Assembly: GCA_002699585.1 (NCBI GenBank)
Contig: PABP01000010.1
Span: 94,718-158,717 of the forward strand
Source of the DNA: Anaerolineaceae bacterium
GTDB lineage: Bacteria > Chloroflexota > Anaerolineae > Aggregatilineales > Phototrophicaceae
Length of the DNA: 64,000 nucleotides
Direction of reading: 5' to 3'
The translations under genes and the position numbers were made by a program. The notes under the pieces were generated by a model. That model saw nothing but the letters and a program-made list of their open reading frames with translations, made no database searches and was not told the origin of the DNA. Of this stretch, positions 35,655-45,010 are shown in pieces. Every line of letters begins with the position of its first letter. Position 1 is the stretch's first letter.

Positions 35655-36995
35655 TTGGCTAAATTAGAGATCAGCGACCCATTGGCTCGGGAAATTATGA
35701 GCCTAGCGAATGCCCAACACTGCACAGTCGATGAACTGTTGCAGCGTTATCTGGTTGCTGCGTATGATGAGACGCCCCCATCCGCTACGGGTGCAGACAG
35801 CCAAGCGAGCCCGCCTACGCCTGAACGGATGGCTCAACGTGAAGCCCTGGCACCGACCGAGCGAAACAACGATACACGAGGACGACACTTACGCCTTGAG
35901 GACCTACATTTCAGTGAGTTAAGTGTTGTAGACGCGCACCAGGATGTTGGCGGCGCGCTCATCATGTTTGACGATGAACTTAATTGCATCATTGGTGGTG
36001 GGCGTGGGTCGTTTGTGTCGGATTCGTTTACATTGTACTCGAACCATCGCCTGGAAGATGTTTTGCCACCAGCGCTGTTCAAACGCCTGGAACGCGCATT
36101 TTATTCGGTGTTTGATGGCCAGGAAAGCGATGCGGCGGACCTGCACTATGAAGATGGCATGTACCACGCGCACATCACCCCCCTGTGGGACGATGGCAAG
36201 GCCTATGCGGGCTTGCTAATGCTGCAAGAGATGCCTGAACAACACATCTCAGATGAGCGCCAGCACACCCTGGAAAACGAGCGCAGCCGTATTTTGCTCA
36301 AGTTCATCCAGGATGTATCGCACGAGTTTAAGACGCCAATCACCTCGATCAAGATTGACCTGTACTTGATGGCACGTAACAAAGACCCGGAACGCATACA
36401 GGAACGCATGGCCAATATCGAGAAGCAAGCCGATCTCATCGTGCAGTTGGTGGATGATTTGCAGGCGATGGCCAAGCTAGACAGCGAACAGGCTTTTTCC
36501 GCGGTGAGTACGCAATTAGACGTGAATGATGTCGTGCGCACTGCCTATCGTATTGCGCAGAGCAAGAGTACGGGCGATGACACGGCGGTCATCAGCCTGA
36601 AGATGACAACCGGCCTGCCGCGTGTGCTGGGCGATTATGACGAGGTGACGCGGGCAATCGCCGAAACGATCCATAACGCGATCCGCTTTACGCCACAGGA
36701 TGGCAGTATCGTCGTGCAGACGCTGCATGAGGAGAACAATGTCAGCGTGCTGATCCAGGATACGGGCATCGGGATGACGCCCAATACACTGCGTCGGGCC
36801 TTCCAGCGCTTCCATCGCGGTGATGAAGCGCACACGACGCCCGGATTCGGACTGGGCCTGTCGATGGCGAAGAAGATTATTGAGAAGCACGGCGGCAACA
36901 TCCATATCGACAGCCAACCCAATGAAGGCACACTGGTACGCATTACGCTGCCGACGGAAGCGGCTATCGTAGGCGCTATGCGCAGTATTTCTTGA
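35655..36995 (+). CDS. Soluble PAS-like sensor histidine kinase
   Basis: 446 residues with a probable TTG start (35655) after AGGGAACCAGG; no ATG occurs until codon 15. A short N-terminal helix pair (LAREIMSLANAQHCTVDELL) may be a ribbon-helix-helix-like or dimerisation element. A PAS-like sensor covers about 96-195. HisKA has FIQDVSHEFKTPITSIK with phospho-acceptor His223, and HATPase has IAETIHNAIRFT and FGLGLSMAKKIIEKHGG. No membrane segment, so the signal is cytoplasmic. First of three kinases in a row. Confidence 0.92.
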   Translation: MAKLEISDPLAREIMSLANAQHCTVDELLQRYLVAAYDETPPSATGADSQASPPTPERMAQREALAPTERNNDTRGRHLRLEDLHFSELSVVDAHQDVGGALIMFDDELNCIIGGGRGSFVSDSFTLYSNHRLEDVLPPALFKRLERAFYSVFDGQESDAADLHYEDGMYHAHITPLWDDGKAYAGLLMLQEMPEQHISDERQHTLENERSRILLKFIQDVSHEFKTPITSIKIDLYLMARNKDPERIQERMANIEKQADLIVQLVDDLQAMAKLDSEQAFSAVSTQLDVNDVVRTAYRIAQSKSTGDDTAVISLKMTTGLPRVLGDYDEVTRAIAETIHNAIRFTPQDGSIVVQTLHEENNVSVLIQDTGIGMTPNTLRRAFQRFHRGDEAHTTPGFGLGLSMAKKIIEKHGGNIHIDSQPNEGTLVRITLPTEAAIVGAMRSIS

Positions 36996-37066
36996 GGCAG
37001 AGGTTTGTCGCGAAAGAACGCTATCTCGGTCAGTAAGATTGCAACCCAAAAACGGACACATCGATA

Positions 37067-38746
37067 ATGACACCGATCAATACCAACGAAGTGCTCTATC
37101 TGATTGAACGTGCCAAGCGGGAATGGGAAGCCGCTGTTGATGCTTTGCCACAGATCATTTGCCTGTTGGACCCTCAAGGCCATATTGTTAGAGCCAACCG
37201 CACTATCGAACAATGGGGCTTGACCACCGTCAAGGAAGTTAAGGGACAGACACTACACGGGCTGCTGCATCCTAACTGCACGGACAAAGCCTGTTATTTA
37301 GAAACCTTGTGGCAGTCGTATATTGACTCCAGCCAAGGGGTTTCTATTGAGGTAAATGATCCGGTACTTAACCGCTACCTACATATCCAGATCGAACCTG
37401 TGACGCATAACGAAGGGGCACGCATCGAGCTGGCGGACTTCGCAACCGTCCATATTTCCGATATTACTCGTAAAAAAGAAGTTGAGTCCTTATTGGGCTG
37501 GCATATTGATAACCTGTCCTCGCTGCTGCATATCCAGCGCGAACTGGCGAATTCGCTGGATGCGAACCGCGTGTTAGATATTGGCTTTGCGGCCGCACTG
37601 CGGCTGAGCCAGGCGGCGCGGGGCTGCATCGTCACGCTGGAAGAAAAAGATGTACTGGCATTTTCGCGCGTTAAGAACCTGACCGAAGGCGAATACACTG
37701 AGGGCAGCGCTATTCATGAGTTGGTCAGGCAGGTTGTGCGCAATCAGGAGCCCGTTATCTATCGATTGGCCAGCGCATCTGAGCGGTCCACAATCATTTC
37801 AGTCAATTCGTCCAGGCTGACACAGGCACATATCATGCTGCCGCTGGTCTCCCGTGGGCAGGCGCTGGGTGTGCTGTATCTGGAAGCAGCCGACGGCGAA
37901 GCGTTTTCCGATGATGTCATCGAAACAATCATTTTGCTGGAATCTTCGATTGCGATTTCATTAGACAATGCGCGACTCTATCAGCTTTCAGAAGAGCGCT
38001 TGCAAACGGTCCAGAGCCTGTATACAGATGTATCCGATATGGCCCAGTTGAAGACGGACATGATCCGACTGGCGGCGCATGACCTGCGCAACCCGATCAC
38101 GACGTTGATGATGCATGCTGATATGCTGCGCAACATGGGCGCGGATAACCTCAATGACCGTCAACTGCGGATTGTCGATGTCATCCGTAGCACTTCGGCG
38201 CGGATGGCTGATTTCGTACGCGATTTGCTATCGCTGGAACGCATTGAAGAGATTCGGCACGACCTGGATGTGCCGGTGGACCTGACAGAATTGGTGAACC
38301 AGGTCGTAGTGGAGCAGGTTGAACGCGCTGAAACGAAAGACATCAACCTGCACACAGATGCCAATATGGATGGTAAGCATCTCTTCGTCAATGGCACGGA
38401 TTTTATGCTGAGCCTGGCGCTGACCAACCTGGTGACGAACGCCATCAAATATACCGATAACGCAGGCGACGTTTATGTGCGCCTGGTACCAGATAGGCAA
38501 ACGGTGCGGGTCGAAGTCAAAGACAACGGCTATGGCATCCCTGAGGCAGACCAGAGCCAACTCTTCGAGCCATTTTACCGGGCGCCTACACCGGAAACGA
38601 CACATATCACGGGCACGGGCCTGGGGTTACATCTGGTGCGCAATATCATTGAGCGCCACCGGGGCGAGGTCTTCGTCAGGAGCGTGCATGGCGAGGGCAG
38701 TACCTTTGGATTTACCTTGCCGCGCGCTGAGCGAGCCGGTACCTAA
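37067..38746 (+). CDS. PAS-GAF sensor histidine kinase
   Basis: 559 residues. PAS at about 18-140 (AVDALPQIICLLDPQGHIVRAN to HISDITRKKEVE), GAF at about 158-305 (LANSLDANRVLDIGFAAALRL to LESSIAISLDNARLY), HisKA with MIRLAAHDLRNPITTLMMH (His338), and HATPase with LTNLVTNAIKYTDNAG and GTGLGLHLVRNIIERHRG. No membrane segments. It starts about 70 bases after the previous kinase gene and is probably co-transcribed. The sensed signal is unknown; CTDKACYLETLW in the PAS region has Cys residues that could bind a metal. Confidence 0.93.
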   Translation: MTPINTNEVLYLIERAKREWEAAVDALPQIICLLDPQGHIVRANRTIEQWGLTTVKEVKGQTLHGLLHPNCTDKACYLETLWQSYIDSSQGVSIEVNDPVLNRYLHIQIEPVTHNEGARIELADFATVHISDITRKKEVESLLGWHIDNLSSLLHIQRELANSLDANRVLDIGFAAALRLSQAARGCIVTLEEKDVLAFSRVKNLTEGEYTEGSAIHELVRQVVRNQEPVIYRLASASERSTIISVNSSRLTQAHIMLPLVSRGQALGVLYLEAADGEAFSDDVIETIILLESSIAISLDNARLYQLSEERLQTVQSLYTDVSDMAQLKTDMIRLAAHDLRNPITTLMMHADMLRNMGADNLNDRQLRIVDVIRSTSARMADFVRDLLSLERIEEIRHDLDVPVDLTELVNQVVVEQVERAETKDINLHTDANMDGKHLFVNGTDFMLSLALTNLVTNAIKYTDNAGDVYVRLVPDRQTVRVEVKDNGYGIPEADQSQLFEPFYRAPTPETTHITGTGLGLHLVRNIIERHRGEVFVRSVHGEGSTFGFTLPRAERAGT

Positions 38747-38793
38747 TCAAGACCATATGCACTATCGAACCTATAAATAAACGAGTTTGACCT

Positions 38794-39618
38794 ATGACGA
38801 TCCCCCAGGCACCTGATGCGCTGCGCCCAGCCGATGCCAATACGCAACTTAATGAGCCTGAACGGCTGGATGCCGAAATGCGGTATCTACTCTATATTCT
38901 GTCGCATGACCTGCGCGGACCGTTCATCACGCTGCGGGGGTTTGTCGACGAACTGCGCATGATTGCGGATGACATCCGCACCAGCCTGGATGCGGTCATG
39001 CCGACGCTGGAACCATCCAGGGCGCAGGATATTACGCTGGCACTGGATGAACTGCCGGAGGTGATGGGCTTCATTGGTGGCGCAGTCGATGGTTTGGACA
39101 GCTACATGCAGCGCTTGCTTAAGCTATCGCGGTTGAGCCGGATGGCGCATGTACCGCGATGGTTGGCACCCGATAAAGTGCTCGCAGAGATCATAGCGGA
39201 AAAAGCAGGTGATACCGTCTTTAAGCAGGCTGTTATCGACACGGAAGCGATGCAGGACGTGTGGGCAGATGAAGAAGCCTTACACTTGCTTATGGAGGTG
39301 GTACTGACGAATGCCTGCCAATATCATCAGCCAGAGCAAGTGGCCAGGGTACACGTCAGCGCGAGCACAGAAGATGGTGGCGTGCTTATCCATGTGAAGG
39401 ACAACGGGCGGGGTATCAACGAGGCCGATTTACCGCGTATCTTCGAACCCTTTTTCCGGGCAGGTCGGCAGGATACACCGGGTGAAGGCATGGGACTAAC
39501 CTACGCCCGACAGATCGTGCGCACGCATGGGGGCAAGCTATGGTGCGAATCGCAGATGGATGAAGGAACTTCGTTGTTCATCTGGCTGCCGCTGCCATCG
39601 GATGATGCACTGTCATAA
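38794..39618 (+). CDS. Histidine kinase (HisKA-HATPase core)
   Basis: 274 residues, a compact kinase without a sensor domain: MRYLLYILSHDLRGPFITLRGF carries phospho-acceptor His38, and the ATP site has VVLTNACQYH, VKDNGRGINEADLPRIFEPF and GEGMGLTYARQIVRTHGG. This pattern is common in phytochrome-type kinases, which here would lack the sensor half. It follows the PAS-GAF kinase by 47 bases and precedes a CheY-like regulator, its likely partner. Confidence 0.92.
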   Translation: MTIPQAPDALRPADANTQLNEPERLDAEMRYLLYILSHDLRGPFITLRGFVDELRMIADDIRTSLDAVMPTLEPSRAQDITLALDELPEVMGFIGGAVDGLDSYMQRLLKLSRLSRMAHVPRWLAPDKVLAEIIAEKAGDTVFKQAVIDTEAMQDVWADEEALHLLMEVVLTNACQYHQPEQVARVHVSASTEDGGVLIHVKDNGRGINEADLPRIFEPFFRAGRQDTPGEGMGLTYARQIVRTHGGKLWCESQMDEGTSLFIWLPLPSDDALS

Positions 39619-39794
39619 AGCGCTCCACATGAAGCACTGCAAAATCTGAACTGAACCGTTCAACAATCATTATGCTTATAGGGTCTGTTTCATCATAGAA
39701 TAGCAATAAGCAATTGCTTAGGGGTCTGCCTTAGTGTCCCTGGCACTGTCACCATCGAAAGGTAACGTCGAATCAGAAAGAGCCGCCAGGGCCT

Positions 39795-40229
39795 ATGTAC
39801 GATTATAACGAAACTGGGCAAATTATGGAAAAAGCGATCATTCTGGCAGAAGACAATATGGGCCATGCGCGGCTGATTGAGAAGAACCTCAAGCGGGGTG
39901 GTTTAGAGGGCAACGTCACCCACTTTACAGATGGCCGCCAAGTTATGGATTTTCTGGGGTCTGAGAAGAAAGCGGCAAACCCTCACACGATGGTTGTGCT
40001 GCTCGACCTGAATATGCCGGTGATGAATGGGTTCCAGGTGTTGCAGTCAGTCAAGAGCGATCCAGCTATGCAGTCGATTCATGTGGTTGTGATGACGACA
40101 ACAGATGACCCCAATGAACTCCAACGTTGTTATGACCTGGGCTGTGACCTTGCGCTGACAAAACCCGTCGAATACACCAGCTTCGCCAAGACGATTCAGA
40201 AACTGGCGCAAGACCTCAACGCGATGTAA
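39795..40229 (+). CDS. CheY-like response regulator
   Basis: 144 residues from ATG 39795 (AGGG upstream); ATG 39825 is a possible internal start. One receiver domain: AIILAEDNMGHARLIEK, MVVLLDLNMPVMNGFQVLQ with phospho-acceptor Asp71 and VVMTTTDDPNELQRCYDLGCDLALTKPVEY. It resembles the Rcp1 type that pairs with phytochrome-like kinases, which fits the sensorless kinase upstream. There is no output domain; it would pass phosphate on or bind a target. Confidence 0.92.
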   Translation: MYDYNETGQIMEKAIILAEDNMGHARLIEKNLKRGGLEGNVTHFTDGRQVMDFLGSEKKAANPHTMVVLLDLNMPVMNGFQVLQSVKSDPAMQSIHVVVMTTTDDPNELQRCYDLGCDLALTKPVEYTSFAKTIQKLAQDLNAM

Positions 40230-40420
40230 ATAAGGCACGGTGGCTGATTGCTCTTTAGCAACAAATACGTTTGTGCCAACACCCATCCCGACTTATCTGA
40301 TATTGAACACGATGCCCATCGTGCATTCGCCGACCATAACGCACTATGGCAATGGGCGTGTCATCTTCGATCATCGGCCCGAACTTTAACATCGGGCAAT
40401 ATGGAGTACAGAAGCAACTC

Positions 40421-43400
40421 ATGTCTACTGTAGAACCGACTCGTGTCTTATACATGGAAGATGATGCCGGACTGGCGGGTTTGCTCAAACGGCGGCTGCG
40501 ACGGCATGGTTATGCTGTCGATATTGCGCCGGATGGCGAGGTTGGCCTGCAAATGGTCGATGACAATGGCTATGACCTGCTGCTGGTCGACTATAACCTG
40601 CCGGTGCTCTCCGGGTTGGAAATTATCCGCACGCTGACAAAGCGCAGCGACTACCCGCCACTGATTATGCTGACAGGCGCAGGTAATGAAGCGCTGGCCG
40701 TAGAGGCCATCCAGTGCGGGGCCAGTAATTATGTGGTCAAGGACAACCACGGCAACTATTTTGAGATGCTGCCGACGGTCATCGAGAATGCGCTGGAAAA
40801 CAAACGGCTGGCGGTCGCAAAGCGCAAAGCGCAGGATGCCCTCAAGCGCTATGAAGTGCTGATCGAAAAAAGCTCCGAATTGACGACGGTGCTGGATGCA
40901 ATGGGCCGCCTGACGTATGTGAGTTCGTCCGTATTGCAGGTTCTGGGCATCCACGCGCGGGATTTGGAGAACAAGCAACTGGCTGAACTTGTCCATGTAG
41001 ATGACAGGCCGATTGCTGAAACCATCGTGGCCGATACGCTCAAGCTGGACCGGGCCGAATCGACGAAGGCCATTTACCGGGTGCGGAATGCGGCGGACAA
41101 ATGGCGCTGGATGGAGACTTACGCCACCAACCTGTTTGACGAGCCACTTATCGGCGGCATCGTCATGCACTGGCGCGACGTCACCACACGGGTGGACGCC
41201 GAGCAAGCGGTTGAATCTAGCGAGAAGCGCTACCGGACGCTGTTCGAGCAGTCTAACGATGCGATTATCATCATGGATTTGTCCGGCAATTTGATCAGCG
41301 TCAACCAACGCGCAGCGGATATGCTGGGGTATGACCAGGCCGCTATGCTCGAGATGACGTATCAAATGCTGGGACGGCCAGAAGATCGAGCAGCCCGCGT
41401 GGCCGAGTTAGAGTCCATGCAGGTGGATACGACCATTCCGGTGGCGGAAATCACGCTGATGAAATCGGATGGCAGTAGCGTGCCGATTGAGCGCAATATG
41501 GCGCTGGTCCGCGATGAAACTGGCCAGCCACTGCATATCCAGAGCATCATGCGCGATATCTCTGAACGCAAAGCGGCTGAAGCAGTCTTGCGCGAAAGCG
41601 AAGAACGCCTGCGCTCGACGGTGCTCTCGCTGGATGACGTGGTACTGCTGCTGGACGAAAACGGCCTGTTCATCGACTTTTACGAGCCGAGCAATTCGTC
41701 TAATTTCGTGGCGCTGGATAAGTTCCTGGGTAAGGGCATCGAGGCTGTACTGCCGCCCCACGCTGCGGCCATGTTCGACGAAGCGGTTATCCGGCTGCGC
41801 GCCGAGGGCCAGGTACAAAAGTTTGATTATCCGCTAGAGACGCGCAACTCAACGCTGTGGTTCGGAGTCACGCTTTCCACTCGCTATGATGTCAACGACA
41901 AACCCGCAGGCATCACGGTTGTCGCGCGCGATATTACCGACCGCAAGCTCTCTGAAGACCGGGTACGACAGAGCGAAGAGCGCTTCCGGCAGTTGTTCGA
42001 GCTGGCGCCAACGGGCATGGTCATCCTCAACTCGGCAGGCGAGCTTCTGCGCATTAACCGGGCTTTCTGCGAGCTATTGGGCTATACGGATGCGCAACTG
42101 CGCACCAAACGCTTCGATGACATCGCTTACCCGGCAGACCGCGGCAACCTCAAGGTCACGGAAGATGCCACAACGACAACCTTCTTCCATATGGAATGCC
42201 GTTTACTGCGCAGTAGTGGCCAGGTCGTGTATACACTGATTGAGGCAACAGGCATCAACTACCTGGGTGGTGACGATGTCTATCTGCTGGCACAGATCAC
42301 AGATATTACCGACCGCAAACGCGCTGAAGCGCTGCTGAACGAATACGTCACGCAGCTTGAGCTACTGCAACAGATCGAGCAGGACCTCAATCAGACGCTG
42401 GTGGTGGAAGAAGTGCTTAAGCTAGCGTGTGATACGGCTATGCATCTGAGCCTGGTGGAGTGCGTGCATATCGCTCTATACGATGCGAATACACAAGTTC
42501 TGAAGCTAGGCTACAGTTTTAACACGCCGGGTTACGAGATCGGGCAAGTGCTACCGCCGGGAACGCTAGCGCATACCGTCGCCAGAACGAGCGAAGCGCA
42601 ACTGGTCGAGAATTTGCCGACGACGCCGTATCAACCGCTGTATAGCAATGCGATAGCGACCATCAGCGTGCCGCTCATTACGCAGAGCCGCCTGATCGGT
42701 ACGTTGACTCTGGAAACCAACAGCGCCCATCTGCTAAACCCGGATCGGTTTGAATTCCTGCGGGTGTTGGCGGGACGTATGGCTATCGCCATTGAAAATG
42801 CGGACCTGTACAGTGCATCGCAGCAGCAACTGGCAGAACTCAAGCAACTCCATGAACGGCTGGATCATATGGCCTATCACGACGCCTTAACCGACCTGCC
42901 CAATCGCTTCATGTTCGAGGAAACGCTGGACCAAGCGTTGAAGCAAGCCGACACCGACAAATCCATGCTGGCGGTGCTGTTCATCGACCTGGATAATTTT
43001 AAGCAGATTAACGATAACCTGGGGCATATCATCGGTGATGCAGTTTTGCAGCAGGTGGCCATGCGGCTAAGGCAAAATACGCGCGAAAACGATGTCACAG
43101 CACGTATGGGCGGCGACGAGTTCATGGTTCTGGTACGCGACTTTGAAACCAATGATGTAGCCATCGGCGTGGCGGAAAATATTCTGCATGCGTTACGCCA
43201 GCCCTATTTCATCGACAGCCAGAACCTGTACCTGAGTGCCAGCATCGGCATGAGTTTCTATCCATCGGACAGCCATCTGAGCGTGGATTTACTGGCCAAA
43301 GCCGACAGCGCCCTGTATCGCAGTAAAGCCGCCGGGAAGAACATCTTTCAGGTGTATGACTCCGACCATAGTGCGACCTCGCAGGAGCAGTTCAATTTTG

Positions 43401-44188
43401 GCAATGAACTGCGGCGAGCGCTCGATCATGATGAGTTTGTGCTCTACTATCAGCCGCAGATGGACCTGAATAGCGGCCAAATCACCGGGTTGGAAGCGCT
43501 GCTGCGCTGGCAACACCCCAAGCGGGGGTTGGTCATGCCGGGGAGCTTCATCACGGTTGCGGAAGATCGAGGGATGCTGGGGGACATCGGTGACTGGATT
43601 TTGACAGAACTCAGTCGCAATCAGCGGCAGTTGGCCGACTTGGGGCATCAGCCGCAAATGGCGGTGAATATGGCCGTTTCGCAGTTCGAGCAGGTGGATT
43701 TTGTGGCACGCTTGTGGCGTATTCTGGAAGCCAACGAGGCGGACCCATCGCGTATTGAGATTGAAGTCACCGAGCGCAGTATGCTCAGCGATTTTGACGC
43801 GGCCCACTATAAGTTGAAAGAATTGAAGGGACTGGGCCTCAAAATTGCGCTGGATGACTTCGGATCGGGGTATTCCTCGCTGGGATATTTGCAGCATCTG
43901 GAGATCGACACATTGAAGATGGATCGGTCGCTGATTGCGTCGATGGATGAGAATGAAACCGACAGCAAATTGACCTCGCGCAGCCGAGCGATTACGCGCT
44001 CGATTATTACACTGGGTAAAAACCTGGGGTTATCCGTCGTGGCGGAGGGCGTCGAAAACGAGGCTCAGTTGGATTACCTACGCGAGAATGGCTGCGACAT
44101 CATCCAGGGCTATCTGGTTTCCAAGCCGCTGTCACTGGATGATCTGCGCGTGTGGTTGGATGCGCGAGAAGAGGTTCCGGTGGTGTAG
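40421..44188 (+). CDS. RR-PAS4-GAF-GGDEF-EAL cyclic-di-GMP protein
   Basis: 1255 residues from ATG 40421. Order: receiver (1-125; VLYMEDDAG, YDLLLVDYNLPVLSG with Asp57), four PAS domains (about 145-640, each ending in a DIT/DIS-x-RK-type linker), GAF (about 660-800), GGDEF (about 825-985; ARMGGDEFMVLV intact) and EAL (about 1000-1245). The EAL half has LEALLRW, EVTERSML, ALDDFGSGYSSLGYL, LKMDRSLI and VVAEGVENEAQ, so the metal and substrate residues are kept. Both synthesis and hydrolysis of cyclic-di-GMP are possible. The receiver makes it a likely output of the kinases upstream. No membrane segments. Confidence 0.94.
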   Translation: MSTVEPTRVLYMEDDAGLAGLLKRRLRRHGYAVDIAPDGEVGLQMVDDNGYDLLLVDYNLPVLSGLEIIRTLTKRSDYPPLIMLTGAGNEALAVEAIQCGASNYVVKDNHGNYFEMLPTVIENALENKRLAVAKRKAQDALKRYEVLIEKSSELTTVLDAMGRLTYVSSSVLQVLGIHARDLENKQLAELVHVDDRPIAETIVADTLKLDRAESTKAIYRVRNAADKWRWMETYATNLFDEPLIGGIVMHWRDVTTRVDAEQAVESSEKRYRTLFEQSNDAIIIMDLSGNLISVNQRAADMLGYDQAAMLEMTYQMLGRPEDRAARVAELESMQVDTTIPVAEITLMKSDGSSVPIERNMALVRDETGQPLHIQSIMRDISERKAAEAVLRESEERLRSTVLSLDDVVLLLDENGLFIDFYEPSNSSNFVALDKFLGKGIEAVLPPHAAAMFDEAVIRLRAEGQVQKFDYPLETRNSTLWFGVTLSTRYDVNDKPAGITVVARDITDRKLSEDRVRQSEERFRQLFELAPTGMVILNSAGELLRINRAFCELLGYTDAQLRTKRFDDIAYPADRGNLKVTEDATTTTFFHMECRLLRSSGQVVYTLIEATGINYLGGDDVYLLAQITDITDRKRAEALLNEYVTQLELLQQIEQDLNQTLVVEEVLKLACDTAMHLSLVECVHIALYDANTQVLKLGYSFNTPGYEIGQVLPPGTLAHTVARTSEAQLVENLPTTPYQPLYSNAIATISVPLITQSRLIGTLTLETNSAHLLNPDRFEFLRVLAGRMAIAIENADLYSASQQQLAELKQLHERLDHMAYHDALTDLPNRFMFEETLDQALKQADTDKSMLAVLFIDLDNFKQINDNLGHIIGDAVLQQVAMRLRQNTRENDVTARMGGDEFMVLVRDFETNDVAIGVAENILHALRQPYFIDSQNLYLSASIGMSFYPSDSHLSVDLLAKADSALYRSKAAGKNIFQVYDSDHSATSQEQFNFGNELRRALDHDEFVLYYQPQMDLNSGQITGLEALLRWQHPKRGLVMPGSFITVAEDRGMLGDIGDWILTELSRNQRQLADLGHQPQMAVNMAVSQFEQVDFVARLWRILEANEADPSRIEIEVTERSMLSDFDAAHYKLKELKGLGLKIALDDFGSGYSSLGYLQHLEIDTLKMDRSLIASMDENETDSKLTSRSRAITRSIITLGKNLGLSVVAEGVENEAQLDYLRENGCDIIQGYLVSKPLSLDDLRVWLDAREEVPVV

Positions 44189-44190
44189 AA

Positions 44191-44233
44191 CCCCCATCCT
44201 CGGTCCTTCCCCGAAGGAGGAAGGATGCCTTTT
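44191..44233. repeat. Family B repeat copy
   Basis: CCCCCATCCTCGGTCC then CCCGAAGGAGGAAGGATGCC, 2 bases after the stop codon of the cyclic-di-GMP gene. Confidence 0.8.
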
Positions 44234-44246
44234 GCACTGAACAACC

Positions 44247-44283
44247 AACAACGCCTGATGAGAGTCCGGCGTTGTTTTATTTA
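44247..44283 (+). terminator. Terminator of the cyclic-di-GMP gene
   Basis: Stem AACAACGCC/GGCGTTGTT (44247-44255 and 44268-44276) followed by TTATTT. Confidence 0.75.
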
Positions 44284-44436
44284 CCCAGGCCTCCTGTCTA
44301 AAGGCAAATAGGGTCCAGTTTTTAGGCTTTGTCGCTTGCTCCCATGTTTTGCACGATCAGTGGACTTCGTTGGCATGGTTCCCAAGCTCCAATAGATAGT
44401 AACATAGAGACAAATTAGTATCCGTCAAAGGCTGTT

Positions 44437-44958
44437 ATGATGGATCCTTTCCGTCAAGCTTTTATCCAAAAAATACAAAACGTATTCACGACGCAGTTGG
44501 AAAATGACCAGATATTTGTCGAAACAGCGCCCCGCTATTTTGATGCGGATGCGGCCAAATCCGAGTTGTTTTTCTCGAACTGGTGCGATATTCCGCTAGA
44601 GGTACTCGTCAGACATCGCAACCATTTTGCCTATTTAAATGTTTGTGGGTTTCACTTTTACTTACCCGCTATTTTGACTGCTTGCATCTTGCATACGGAT
44701 GAGGTTGATACCCTTGTTACGAATGTCGAATTCGACTTAACGCCCCCTAAGCCAAATCAAACCGTGTATCCCATTTTCCAGGCACGCGCTGACACCTTTA
44801 CGCCAGACGAATGCGCCGTTATTGCGAGCTACTTTGAAAATCATGCTGACCTGTTCCCAACTGATTACTGGAAAATGAAAGAGACTGAACGCATCAAAGC
44901 GCTGATTTTTTGGCAGACAAAAGCTGATGAGCCTCATTGTGGGCCTCATGAGACCTAA
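44437..44958 (+). CDS. Hypothetical protein (173 aa)
   Basis: 173 residues. RQAFIQKIQNVFTTQLENDQIF, AKSELFFSNWCDIPLEVLVRH, FHFYLPAILTACILHTDEVDT and YPIFQARADTFTPDECAVIASYFENHADLF recall proteins of the DUF6714 type, where a central FYLPA motif is followed by a helix. The match is from memory and weak. No signal or membrane segment. A bidirectional terminator follows. Confidence 0.6.
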   Translation: MMDPFRQAFIQKIQNVFTTQLENDQIFVETAPRYFDADAAKSELFFSNWCDIPLEVLVRHRNHFAYLNVCGFHFYLPAILTACILHTDEVDTLVTNVEFDLTPPKPNQTVYPIFQARADTFTPDECAVIASYFENHADLFPTDYWKMKETERIKALIFWQTKADEPHCGPHET

Positions 44959-44988
44959 AAACGCCCGACAGCAGTCAGGCGTTTTTTG
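44957..44988. terminator. Bidirectional terminator
   Basis: Stem AACGCCCGAC/GTCAGGCGTT with T runs on both sides (GTTTTTTG on +, GTTTTTAGG on -), serving the convergent unknown gene and glycosyltransferase gene. Confidence 0.85.
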
Positions 44989-45010
44989 TTATTTGCTAGG
45001 GTGCGTCGTC

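Noticed and set aside
40448..41365. 305-codon antisense frame within the cyclic-di-GMP gene
   Set aside because: Shadow frame; the sense strand encodes clear receiver and PAS domains.
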